DNA from: a virus
DNA length: 56,061 nucleotides
IMG/VR virus record: IMGVR_UViG_3300005529_000044
Span: 1 to 56,061 of that record
Reading direction: 5' to 3' (one strand)
Positions 1-8,028 of this stretch are shown one piece after another (position 1 is the stretch's first letter; the number at the start of each line of letters is the position of its first letter). The position numbers and the translations under genes were made by a program. The notes below the pieces were generated by a model. The model saw only the letters and a list, made by a program, of their open reading frames with translations. It had not been told where the DNA came from and made no database searches.

Positions 1-934
1 TGGTGGCCGCAACGCCTGTGTCGGTTCGGGTCGATGTCCCGCCGTTGCGAACGGTGCACTGCCAGTTACCAGCGTTCGTCCACCCTCCGTTTGGGTCGAA
101 CTCGAGAAAAACTCCATCGGTCGGATCAGCGGCTGTGACGGAAGCGAATACACCCCAGTAACCCTTGACACTCACGATGGAGGGTAAGTTGAGGCGTGTG
201 CGAAAGTCGAAAGCGTGGAAGTTTGCCGCGGACACGAAATCAGAGAATGCTGTTCCTGCCGCTCCATCCCTCGCTGCTTTGAAAATCGTGCAGTAGTTAC
301 CGCTAGTGGCCCCTGTGTCGTACGATATCCCGGTAGCTTCTCCAGCGCTTGTCACACCCCCACCTCCGCCGCATACTGTTGCGCCGTCCTGCTGGAATAC
401 ACTCCATCCCACCGGATAGAAGTCGGTCTTCACGCCGTCGGAGTAGACGTGGGTGTACTTGGTCATGTCGAGAGGATCGAAACCGCCGCCGCTGGTTGCT
501 GGATTCTCCGGAGCCAGCAGCACGTATGCCGTGCACGTGCCCGAGCAGGGACCTACAACCTGGCCCACCACGTCGCCGCCGCTCGTGGGATAGGCGGTCG
601 AACCCGTATCGTGGCCCTTGCCGGCGGCCGTGCCTGAAATCTGGACGTAATGCTGCGCGGTGGCGGTTCCGTCCATGTCGAGCGGCACCACGCCAACCGA
701 TGCGGCCAGAGACTGGGTGTTCGGTCCGACGCCAGGTTGGCCGCCGATGATCACCCCCTTGAATCCGGCTGTGTCGCCCGCCGACATGATGACGGCATTG
801 CCGGAACTGTCCAGCTTGAAGAGCCGATTGATGGTCGTTCCGGTCGTGGTGGCATTGTTGACCGGATAGCTGATATACAGGCTCTGCGCGAAAGTCACAG
901 CAGCCAGGACCAGAAGCGTCGCCAGTGGTTTCAT
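1..934 (-). CDS. Tail-fibre-like secreted protein, partial at left edge
   Basis: The reading frame is open from the ATG at 934 to the window edge (about 311 codons), so the C-terminus is missing. Residues 1-18 form a signal peptide (MKPLATLLVLAAVTFAQS). The rest is rich in Gly, Ser and Thr with little charge, and the last visible part (W-x-C-T-V-R, then T-D-T-G-V) resembles a beta-sandwich domain common at the ends of phage tail fibres. The ATG overlaps the upstream stop codon (ATGA), so it belongs to the leftward fibre operon. Its missing end is probably the fragment at 55889-56061. The fibre role is inferred from composition and neighbours. Confidence 0.8.
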   Translation of the reverse strand, partial: MKPLATLLVLAAVTFAQSLYISYPVNNATTTGTTINRLFKLDSSGNAVIMSAGDTAGFKGVIIGGQPGVGPNTQSLAASVGVVPLDMDGTATAQHYVQISGTAAGKGHDTGSTAYPTSGGDVVGQVVGPCSGTCTAYVLLAPENPATSGGGFDPLDMTKYTHVYSDGVKTDFYPVGWSVFQQDGATVCGGGGGVTSAGEATGISYDTGATSGNYCTIFKAARDGAAGTAFSDFVSAANFHAFDFRTRLNLPSIVSVKGYWGVFASVTAADPTDGVFLEFDPNGGWTNAGNWQCTVRNGGTSTRTDTGVAAT

Positions 935-2154
935 GATGGCCTCACTAGGGTAAAGTTGTAGGTCGTGCTCGGCGGATCGTTCGCGGTGCCGGTGAGATTG
1001 CAGACCTGTAGGCGGGCGTTTCCGTAGGCCGTGACCTTGGCTTCGGGAAAGACGCCATCCGCCAGTGCCGCCCCGTTCACGTACACGCGGTCGCCTGGAA
1101 ATGCATCCTTGACCGCAACGTCGACGGCTGTGCATGCTCCGTTCGCCGTGCTCGCGATATCGGCGACGGCGGATGCGTAGCCGATGTGGATGACCGAGAG
1201 CCCGTAGGGAACCGAACCGGATCCGGACCCCGCCGGCGCGGAGCAGCCGCTTGAGGCGTCGCTTAAATCCGCGCACCCCATTGTCCCGACCGTAAAGGGG
1301 CTGCCCGGCGAGGTTTGCTTCACCACCTGTGAGGTGCCGCCGGTGGCCGAGAAGTCCGTGGTGCCGCCAGGCAGAGTGAGAACGCTATTGCTGCCGGCAT
1401 TGGCGGCCGGCTTGATCTTGAGGGATCCGCTGTTCGCCCCTGGCAGATCCACGGACCCGCCATTCACCCCGGTCACGACCAGGTTGCCGAGCACCTGCGC
1501 GTTCGTTCCGTCCCAGACAAAGGTCTGATGCGAGCAGGCGTTCGCTGTCGTGTCGATGTCGCCGTGATTCGGGATGGTCGTCGGCCAGACAAAGGTGCGT
1601 CCGCCGGTGGCGTCTTCGCAGACATTGAAGGTCAGTAACTGGCCCGTGGAAGCGCCGGCCAGCGTACTTGAGGTGACGTTACCGGTCAGTGTGATCAGGA
1701 AGGACGTCGCTGTATTGGACGCCGCGGTGAAGGTCGGTGTGGCGCTGTAGGGGACCGTGGTGTACCCGGCCGGATTGCCCGACCCGCCGCCTCCCCCGCT
1801 CATCAGCGTCCAGGTATCGGCCGCCGTGCATCCGTACCAGTTCTGGCCGGCACTTCCGGCCGTGTTGAAAAATACCTCGCCGAGGTCACATTTGGCTGGA
1901 TTCGACGAGCCGATCTTGTGCGAGATGAATTGCCAGGCGTAGGAACTCGCTCCGGTTTGCGTGCACACATACACCTGGCTCGGGTTCGTGGCCGGGTTGT
2001 CGTAGCGCAGGTAGATCGCCCCGCGTTCTCCGGTGCTGTCGCAGGCGGTCGCAGGAGGAGCTCCGGCGCCTTCGAGGTACCGGATCGGCGGCTGGGCGAG
2101 CGCCGGAACTCCAAGTGCCAGCGTCAACCAAAATCGTTGCATGCCACGTTTCAT
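931..2154 (-). CDS. Secreted fibre-like protein
   Basis: 407 residues with an N-terminal signal peptide (MKRGMQRFWLTLALGVPALAQ). After it comes an S/T/G/A-rich, beta-type sequence with few charged residues and a Gly-rich linker near residue 120 (GGGGGSG). The C-terminal part ends in a compact beta-like segment. The start codon overlaps the stop of the upstream fibre gene (ATGA). I do not recognise a named family; position and composition suggest a tail fibre or surface-exposed protein. The signal peptide is odd for a cytoplasmically assembled virion part. Confidence 0.8.
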   Translation of the reverse strand: MKRGMQRFWLTLALGVPALAQPPIRYLEGAGAPPATACDSTGERGAIYLRYDNPATNPSQVYVCTQTGASSYAWQFISHKIGSSNPAKCDLGEVFFNTAGSAGQNWYGCTAADTWTLMSGGGGGSGNPAGYTTVPYSATPTFTAASNTATSFLITLTGNVTSSTLAGASTGQLLTFNVCEDATGGRTFVWPTTIPNHGDIDTTANACSHQTFVWDGTNAQVLGNLVVTGVNGGSVDLPGANSGSLKIKPAANAGSNSVLTLPGGTTDFSATGGTSQVVKQTSPGSPFTVGTMGCADLSDASSGCSAPAGSGSGSVPYGLSVIHIGYASAVADIASTANGACTAVDVAVKDAFPGDRVYVNGAALADGVFPEAKVTAYGNARLQVCNLTGTANDPPSTTYNFTLVRPS

Positions 2155-3350
2155 AGCAGCGGCCTCCAGGCGTAGGTATCGGCCGAATCTTTGAGGCAGA
2201 TCCGGAGCGTGTCGGCGACGCCAGCGCCTCCTTGGACCACCGTATATTTGCCGCGGGCCGAGCTGTCGCAGGTGCCCTCAGCCTGGTTGGCGATCGTCGG
2301 TCCGGTGATCGTCGGAGCGCTTAGGCTCGGCGTTATGATCGTCGGACTGGTCTGAAACAGAGCCGGCCCGGATCCGCTCTCATCGCTCAGAACGCCGGCG
2401 AGCTGGGCCGAGGTCGTCGTAGCGAACACGCTCAGATTGTTGGCGACGTAGGCGATGGTGCCGCCGGTGCCGAAGACGACGGTCGATCCGTCCGTGCCCG
2501 ACAAGGTCACCGTGTTTGAAGCCGTGAAGGTCTTGCCGTCTGCAATGGTGAGCGTCGCCGCGGTGGCCGGAGCGGTGATCGTGACTTTATTGACTGTGGT
2601 CGCCGTGGCCGCTCCGAGCGTCGGTGTCGTGAAACTCGGCGAGACCGCGCGCGCGATCGCGCCTGTGCCTGTGTTGGCCGTCACTGCCACGCCGTTTACC
2701 AGAAAGCTGTTGCCGGCGCCCGCCGTGTCGAACGTCTTGTTGGTCAGTGTATCGGTGGTCGCGCGGCCGACCAGTGTGTCGGTCGTGCTCGGCAGCGTGA
2801 GAGTCCCGGTGTTGACAATCGACCCGATCACCGGAGCGATGAGGGTCTTGTTGGTGAGCGTGTCGGTGGTATTCCGCGCCACGAGCGTGTCGGTGGCGTC
2901 GGGCAGCGTAAGCGCCCGCGTGCCAGTCGGCGTGCCGGTCAGTCCGATGTAGGTCGTTCCGTATATTCCGGTCCCGTAGAGGTATAGGTTGCGGACCGGC
3001 TTGAGCGTGCTGCCGATATCGATGCCGGACTGAAACAACAGCGCTGCGTTGACCGAGGTCGTCGCCAGATTATCGAGGGCCGCCGACGCGCCCCCAGCGC
3101 CGCTATTCAGTTGCTGCGTCCACACGTTCGCCGTGGCGCATTCGTAGAGGTTCTGCCCGGCGGTGGCGTCGGACTTGAAGAACAGTTCTCCCACGCCGCA
3201 GGTGCCAGGCAGGGCGGTCCCCACCTTGGTCGGCCTAGTGCTGATGGCGGCCGATGCATCCACCGCTCCGAGCGCCGAGGCGTCTGAGACGCTGCGCGTC
3301 TGCGCGATGAGCGCGGCCGCACAGAACACGAAGCTGGCAAGAACCTTCAT
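2151..3350 (-). CDS. Secreted tail-fibre-like protein with repeats
   Basis: About 399 residues starting at MKVLASFVFCAAALIAQ, a signal peptide. I chose this start over an upstream one because it gives a clean signal sequence just after the previous gene's stop. The middle carries repeats of the type T-L-P-(D/S)-x-T-D-T-L-V-x-R followed by T-D-T-L-T-N-K-T, a pattern typical of phage tail-fibre shafts. The C-terminal 40 residues contain a Cys pair (C-D-S-S-A-R-G-K and R-I-C-L-K) and end W-R-P-L-L. Likely a fibre; the receptor is unknown. Confidence 0.8.
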   Translation of the reverse strand: MKVLASFVFCAAALIAQTRSVSDASALGAVDASAAISTRPTKVGTALPGTCGVGELFFKSDATAGQNLYECATANVWTQQLNSGAGGASAALDNLATTSVNAALLFQSGIDIGSTLKPVRNLYLYGTGIYGTTYIGLTGTPTGTRALTLPDATDTLVARNTTDTLTNKTLIAPVIGSIVNTGTLTLPSTTDTLVGRATTDTLTNKTFDTAGAGNSFLVNGVAVTANTGTGAIARAVSPSFTTPTLGAATATTVNKVTITAPATAATLTIADGKTFTASNTVTLSGTDGSTVVFGTGGTIAYVANNLSVFATTTSAQLAGVLSDESGSGPALFQTSPTIITPSLSAPTITGPTIANQAEGTCDSSARGKYTVVQGGAGVADTLRICLKDSADTYAWRPLL

Positions 3351-3360
3351 GGATCTGGTC

Positions 3361-3729
3361 TCAATTTGCTGGCTTGCCTTCAAGCGGTACGGCTGCGGGC
3401 TTGAGGACGCAGATGTATTCGCCCTTTTCGTTCTGTTGCACGTTGAACCTGTCCCCGCATTCCTTTTGCATCTGGGCACCAGCAGCTTGGAGCGCCTGGT
3501 AGGCCTGGGCCCGGTCGTCGACCAGCTTCCGCATGGGTTCGCTCAGCCACTCGCGAAAGGTCGCGTCCGCGCGCTGGTACGCCCCGGCGGCCTTCTCGTA
3601 GGCGTACTTGGCCGCGATACTGATCTGCGGGTCTGGCGGAGACTTGGGCTTAAACGTTCCGGTGCTGTTGTCATCCTCTGCGAGCATTGGCAGGGCCACC
3701 AGAGCCAGAATCACGATTGCGCATTTCAT
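3361..3729 (-). CDS. Small exported protein of unknown function
   Basis: 122 residues. The start MKCAIVILALVALPMLAE follows a strong GAAGGAGG ribosome-binding site, and longer upstream starts lack one. A signal peptide is followed by a mostly helical, charged region (K-Y-A-Y-E-K-A-A-G-A-Y-Q-R-A) with two Cys residues near the C-terminus. It lies between two large fibre-like genes. It could be a periplasmic partner or assembly factor for them, but no family is recognised. Confidence 0.7.
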   Translation of the reverse strand: MKCAIVILALVALPMLAEDDNSTGTFKPKSPPDPQISIAAKYAYEKAAGAYQRADATFREWLSEPMRKLVDDRAQAYQALQAAGAQMQKECGDRFNVQQNEKGEYICVLKPAAVPLEGKPAN

Positions 3730-3746
3730 CCGTTTCTCTTCCTCCT

Positions 3747-6700
3747 TCAGAAAGCTGATAAAGCCGCCCGGAAGCGGGCCCCGCCGAGGCAGACCACGAC
3801 GAAGTCGTCCGAGGTCACCGCCAGCCATCCGTCACTGACGCCGGCGCAGACGATGCCCGTGCTCGCTCCGGTCGAGCGCGTATAGAAATTGCCCGTCGAT
3901 CCGATCCACACGTTCGATACCAGGCCGCCCACTGGGGTGTTGAGTGGCCCCAGGAAGTACCGGTTCGAATCGATCACCGCAGTGCCGTTGACGAGGTAGG
4001 GTGCCAGGCCCGTGCCGCCGGCCATATTGATCGATCCGCCGGCGGAGATATCGCCTTGCCCGTTGACGATGAATGCGCCGCCGTTGGCGGTGTAGGCGGT
4101 GGTGAGGCCCGTCACGGTGGAGTTGAAGGCCCCGCCGCTCGCTACGACGTTGACGAACGTGGCGTTGCGGCTCGTATCGATGACGGTCGTACCTCCGACG
4201 CGGTAGGTTCCGCCGTCGAGCGTTCCGGAAAAATCGGCGTCCTGCGTCCATAGCTTCAGCCAGCGGCCGCCCAGATTCGATCCGAGACTGTAGGTCGCGT
4301 TCAGCGACGGCGTGAGCGACCCGGTGACGGTCTGGGAAATGTCCAGCTCCCGGACCCAGGCCTTTCCCCACCGGAAGGCCGAGCTACCGAGAGTGTACAC
4401 GTTGGCGGCCTGTGGGTTCACGTTTCCGTTGAAGTTGAAGAGCGTGGGATTGCCTCCGGAGAGCCGATCGTCCACCTGCAGCACGTAGGTTCCGGAGGAA
4501 TTCCGGAGTCCGACGACGTGAATTACCCCGCCGATCCCTTGTCCCATCGTCCAGTCGAAGAAATCGCTGACGGCGTCCGGCGTGCCGAGTTGGGTTCGTA
4601 GGAACCCGGCATCCACCGTTCCGCCGAAGTTGCCGTTCCGGAAGTATGCCGCGCCCCCGCTGTTCAGGCCGACATCGTTGGTCGTCGCCCCGGCCAGGCT
4701 GGCGGTCGCGCCGAAATTCTGCTGGCTGGTGAAGCTGTTGGTGATGTTCGTCCCGGCGATGATGTAGCTTGCGTTCTGTGGCGTGAGTGTGCGCTCCGTC
4801 GCGGTGCTGAATCCGTCCACCTCGAATCGCAGGAGTTTGGTGGCATCCAGGTTCCCGCGAACGATGTCTGTTGTATCCGGAACCGGCAAGCCGCCGCCGG
4901 CGCCGCATCCGCTACACGTCCCGGTCACGTCCAGGTCCGTCGCATAAATCTTGCGGATCCGCAGCGCGCTCGATCCGATGTCGTACGCATTCGTGGTCTG
5001 CGGCTGGATGTGGCCGAGGAATTGGAATAGCGTCGGGTCACCGGCGTTTCGACGGTCATCGATGTTGAGCACGTACTGGCCGCTCGAATTCCGGAGTCCC
5101 ACCACGTGCTGGACCCCGCCGATCCCCTGACCCATCGTCCAGTCAAAGAAATCCGTGGGCGCATCTGGAGTGCCGAGCTGCGTCCGCAGAAAGGCGGCGT
5201 CGACCGTGCGGCCAAAATTGCCGTCGCGGAAATACTTGCTGGCGAGCGCTTGGCCCACGTCGGCCACGGCGTCTCCGGCCAGGCTCGCAGTGTGCGTTTG
5301 CACCTGCGAAAACGTCTGCGCAATGTCCGTGCCCGCAATGGTGTAGCTGGCATCCTGCGGCGTCAGCGTCCGCGTGGTCGCCGTGGTGAAACCGTCTACC
5401 TCAAACCGCAACAGTTTGGTGGCGTCCGTCGATCCCTTGACCACGCTCGTCGTATCGACCACCGGCAGTCCGCCGCCTGATCCGCAACCGGTACACGTGC
5501 CGTTCACGGTGAGGTTGCCGACGATCAGGTTGCCGTTGCCGCCCATGTTGTCCCCGATCCGCAGCGTGCTGGCGGCGCTGCGAAACAATTGAGTGTCAGC
5601 CACCGGGAACGAGGCGAGATTCACGCCGCTATACCACAGGATGTAGGCATCCGAACTCATGTTGTAAGTCAGCGCCTGCGTGAGCGTCTTGACGGAGCCG
5701 CCGTTCACCGTATAGAGGCCGCCGCCCGCAAAGTAGGCCGTGCGGGTGCCCGCGTTATCGAGGAAGTCGACCACGGAATTGCCGGACTGGCTGGCGCCGT
5801 CCTGGATGGTGAGCGACGTAACCCCCGTGCCGGCCGTTTGATTCTTGAGCTTGAGAGAGCTGACCGCGTAGTTGGTCGAGGACAGGAAAACGTTGTTGTT
5901 CGCGTCGAGCGTCCACATGCTCGAGCCTCCTCCGCCCGTGCCTTTTGATTCGATCTGAACCAGTCCGGTAAACGGCGGATTGAAGCTGAAGACGAGGTCG
6001 CCTGACGTATTCCGCGTGTAAGAGCACAGCACGGCCAGCCTGGGCGTGGCGCTGTCGAAGCAATATGCTACGGGCAGCGTTCCCTGCCCGTGCGTAAGCG
6101 CCAACACGGTGAGCGACGTAGCCGAGGTGACCGTGGTCGTGTAGGGCGTGCCGGTGCCGCCGCCGCCCGAGCCGCATGTTTGAATCGACAGGTTTCCGGC
6201 GCCGTCGTCCGTCCAGCACCCTGCTTGGCTTTGGGAGGGCAACTTCCAGGTGACGTCGGCCGTCGCGGAATTGGGCGCGGAGAATCCGACATAATGCGCG
6301 GTCGCCGCCTGGTCCCGGAATCGCAGGTAGCCCGTGACGATCTCGTTTCCGGTCACCTGCAATTTTTGGCCGGTGGTGGGCGCTCCGCCCACTCCGACGT
6401 TTCCGGCAGAGTAGTAGATGTCGCTGCCCGAGATCACCCAGGGCTGCGTCCCGCCGCCACCCCCGCCGCCCGAACCGGACACGTTATCGACGGTCCAGAC
6501 GACGGCGCCCTGCGCGGTTCGCAGCTCGAGCTTATAGAGCGAACTTGACGAGAGCCAGATATCGGCGCGGCCCGCTCCGTCGAGGATGACCGGATTTGAA
6601 TTTGCCACGCTGGCACTCGAACTGGTGTAGGTGGCAAGCGGCGTGGTCGTGCCCGCCACGTAGGAGTAGAGCAAGCCTCCCACGATCGGGTTGCCGTTGT

Positions 6701-6815
6701 TATCGAGCCCGGTGAATTTGGGAGGCGGCGCGAGCGTGGCCTGGCCGGAGACGGCCGCCGCGAGCAGAATGGCTAGTCCGGCGGTGCGGGCGAGCCTGAA
6801 AAGCTCTTTTCTCAC
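3747..6815 (-). CDS. Large tail fibre with signal peptide and duplicated module
   Basis: 1022 residues from a GTG start behind a GAGGG site. Residues 1-25 form a signal peptide ending V-S-G-Q. Residues 33-115 match the N-terminal module seen in many phage fibres: G-N-P-I-V-G-G-L-L-Y-S-Y, then A-G-T-T-T-P-L-A-T-Y, then N-P-V-I-L-D-G-A-G-R-A. Two long, similar modules follow (about residues 440-630 and 635-825), each holding C-(T/S)-G-C-G, L-L-R-F-E-V-D-G-F, and D-W-T-M-G-Q-G-I-G-G. The C-terminal stretch is a separate beta-like tip. This is the clearest tail fibre of the cluster. The module duplication suggests domain-length variation. Confidence 0.85.
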   Translation of the reverse strand: MRKELFRLARTAGLAILLAAAVSGQATLAPPPKFTGLDNNGNPIVGGLLYSYVAGTTTPLATYTSSSASVANSNPVILDGAGRADIWLSSSSLYKLELRTAQGAVVWTVDNVSGSGGGGGGGTQPWVISGSDIYYSAGNVGVGGAPTTGQKLQVTGNEIVTGYLRFRDQAATAHYVGFSAPNSATADVTWKLPSQSQAGCWTDDGAGNLSIQTCGSGGGGTGTPYTTTVTSATSLTVLALTHGQGTLPVAYCFDSATPRLAVLCSYTRNTSGDLVFSFNPPFTGLVQIESKGTGGGGSSMWTLDANNNVFLSSTNYAVSSLKLKNQTAGTGVTSLTIQDGASQSGNSVVDFLDNAGTRTAYFAGGGLYTVNGGSVKTLTQALTYNMSSDAYILWYSGVNLASFPVADTQLFRSAASTLRIGDNMGGNGNLIVGNLTVNGTCTGCGSGGGLPVVDTTSVVKGSTDATKLLRFEVDGFTTATTRTLTPQDASYTIAGTDIAQTFSQVQTHTASLAGDAVADVGQALASKYFRDGNFGRTVDAAFLRTQLGTPDAPTDFFDWTMGQGIGGVQHVVGLRNSSGQYVLNIDDRRNAGDPTLFQFLGHIQPQTTNAYDIGSSALRIRKIYATDLDVTGTCSGCGAGGGLPVPDTTDIVRGNLDATKLLRFEVDGFSTATERTLTPQNASYIIAGTNITNSFTSQQNFGATASLAGATTNDVGLNSGGAAYFRNGNFGGTVDAGFLRTQLGTPDAVSDFFDWTMGQGIGGVIHVVGLRNSSGTYVLQVDDRLSGGNPTLFNFNGNVNPQAANVYTLGSSAFRWGKAWVRELDISQTVTGSLTPSLNATYSLGSNLGGRWLKLWTQDADFSGTLDGGTYRVGGTTVIDTSRNATFVNVVASGGAFNSTVTGLTTAYTANGGAFIVNGQGDISAGGSINMAGGTGLAPYLVNGTAVIDSNRYFLGPLNTPVGGLVSNVWIGSTGNFYTRSTGASTGIVCAGVSDGWLAVTSDDFVVVCLGGARFRAALSAF

Positions 6816-6893
6816 ATAGCCCTCGATCAGCCTCTCGGCTGTTCCGGCCCTTACCGTCTCGCGACGTCAGGACCGCACTGGCTTTCGTAAAAC

Positions 6894-6921
6894 AGTTTAC
6901 CCCAGAATTGTCATCTTCCAA
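6894..6921 (-). promoter_or_regulatory. Possible promoter ahead of the large tail fibre gene
   Basis: On the minus strand, TTGGAA (6921-6916) and TAAACT (6899-6894) are separated by 16 bp, in one of the few longer gaps in the fibre cluster (6816-6910). The -10 lies in a near-palindrome (GTAAACTGTTTTAC). It would give the fibre genes their own start. The hexamers match the consensus only partly. Confidence 0.3.
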
Positions 6922-7720
6922 CTCCGACGAGCGACAGGCCTCCGCTGGGCGGGCCGGCCGGCGGGGCCGCCTCGTCGACTGCGAGAAAGACTGAGGCGCA
7001 ATCGACGGCGGTGCCCGTCGGATCGCTGGTGGCCGTGGTTCCCGTTAAGATCCGAAACTCGCCGCAGGCGTCCATGTTGCTGGCCGCGCCGCCCGCGTTC
7101 GATCCGTTACACGTGCTCGAGGTGAAATTCGTGGTCGCCGTCCACGTTCCCCCCGTGGCTCGCTCGAGCGCCGTTGCCCGCAGGAACAGATGCTCGGAGT
7201 TGGTGAGGCTGCCTACCGTCATCGATCCCGGATCTGCGGCGTCGTTGGCGAGATCCTGCGGCGTGCCGACGATCGAAACAACGTTGCCAGAAGTGATCTG
7301 GAATTCCTTCACGACGATGCCGCGCGCCGTGAGCGAGGAATGGTTTAGCGTGATGGTGCTCGTGCCGGAAGTAAGCTGCGTCGCGAGCTTGGAATAGAAC
7401 AGGCACACGGTCGCCCCGCCGGCCGCCGCGCCCTGGCCGTTGGTGAATTCGCGTAGCTTGGTCCAGGTGTTCGAAGCCGAGTCCTGGACCGATGTGCAAT
7501 CGGTGCTGTTTCCGTCCGTCGTCTGGACGTTGTCCATGCCCGCCCACAAGATCGCGACCTTGCCGGCCTCCATATTTTCGGTTGCGACGGTGCATGTTAG
7601 CGACGTGCCGGCGGTCTTCGAATTGGCCGTGCAAGTTCCAGCGTTACCCGCCCCAGTTCCCCAAGCCGCATGTGCCGGGATCGCAATGATGGCTACAAGC
7701 GCCAGGGACAGTCTTTTCAC
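6911..7720 (-). CDS. Secreted beta-rich protein, probable fibre or surface protein
   Basis: 269 residues from a GTG start (VKRLSLALVAIIAIPAHA) preceded by AAGGAG at good spacing. A signal peptide is followed by a C-x(n)-C beta-sandwich-like body containing an S-A-S-N-T-W-T-K motif. This resembles extracellular Acidobacteria and phage proteins I recall only generally. The C-terminal tail is Pro/Gly-rich. It lies between a Cys-rich exported protein and the large tail fibre. Surface location is likely; exact role unknown. Confidence 0.7.
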   Translation of the reverse strand: MKRLSLALVAIIAIPAHAAWGTGAGNAGTCTANSKTAGTSLTCTVATENMEAGKVAILWAGMDNVQTTDGNSTDCTSVQDSASNTWTKLREFTNGQGAAAGGATVCLFYSKLATQLTSGTSTITLNHSSLTARGIVVKEFQITSGNVVSIVGTPQDLANDAADPGSMTVGSLTNSEHLFLRATALERATGGTWTATTNFTSSTCNGSNAGGAASNMDACGEFRILTGTTATSDPTGTAVDCASVFLAVDEAAPPAGPPSGGLSLVGVGR

Positions 7721-7737
7721 GGGGGGTTCTCCTTGTT

Positions 7738-8028
7738 TTACGTGTGGCACTCGGGGTGACATCGGCAGGCGCCCTTGCGGCAGTACACTTTGCACTTCGG
7801 GCTCTCGCCGCCAGTTCCGTCGGGCCCGCACTTGGTATCGCAGATCCCGCAGTTTTTCTTGTAGCCGAAACCGTCAGTCGCTTGGCACCAGCGCGGCTGG
7901 CCGTCATGCTGCGGATTGCCGTCGCCTTCGTAAGGCGGGATCGGGCGATCGCCCTGGCCCTGGCCGAACAGGAGCACGGCCCAGAGTAAAGCTGCGCCTG
8001 CGACTTTACATTTGCGTATAAGAGACAT
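7738..8028 (-). CDS. Small cysteine-rich exported protein
   Basis: 96 residues. An N-terminal hydrophobic signal segment (residues 8-23, ending L-F-G-Q) is followed by a 70-residue region with ten Cys, mostly in the last 45 residues (C-G-I-C-D-T-K-C, C-K-V-Y-C-R-K-G-A-C-R-C). The spacing suggests a disulphide-rich knot or metal-binding fold. The start lies within the 3' end of the upstream fibre gene (23-bp overlap), so translation is probably coupled. No family recognised. Confidence 0.65.
   Translation of the reverse strand: MSLIRKCKVAGAALLWAVLLFGQGQGDRPIPPYEGDGNPQHDGQPRWCQATDGFGYKKNCGICDTKCGPDGTGGESPKCKVYCRKGACRCHPECHT

Noticed and set aside
2455-2952. Plus-strand Val/Ala-rich open frame inside the fibre gene
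   Set aside because: Antisense of repeat DNA in a recognised fibre gene.
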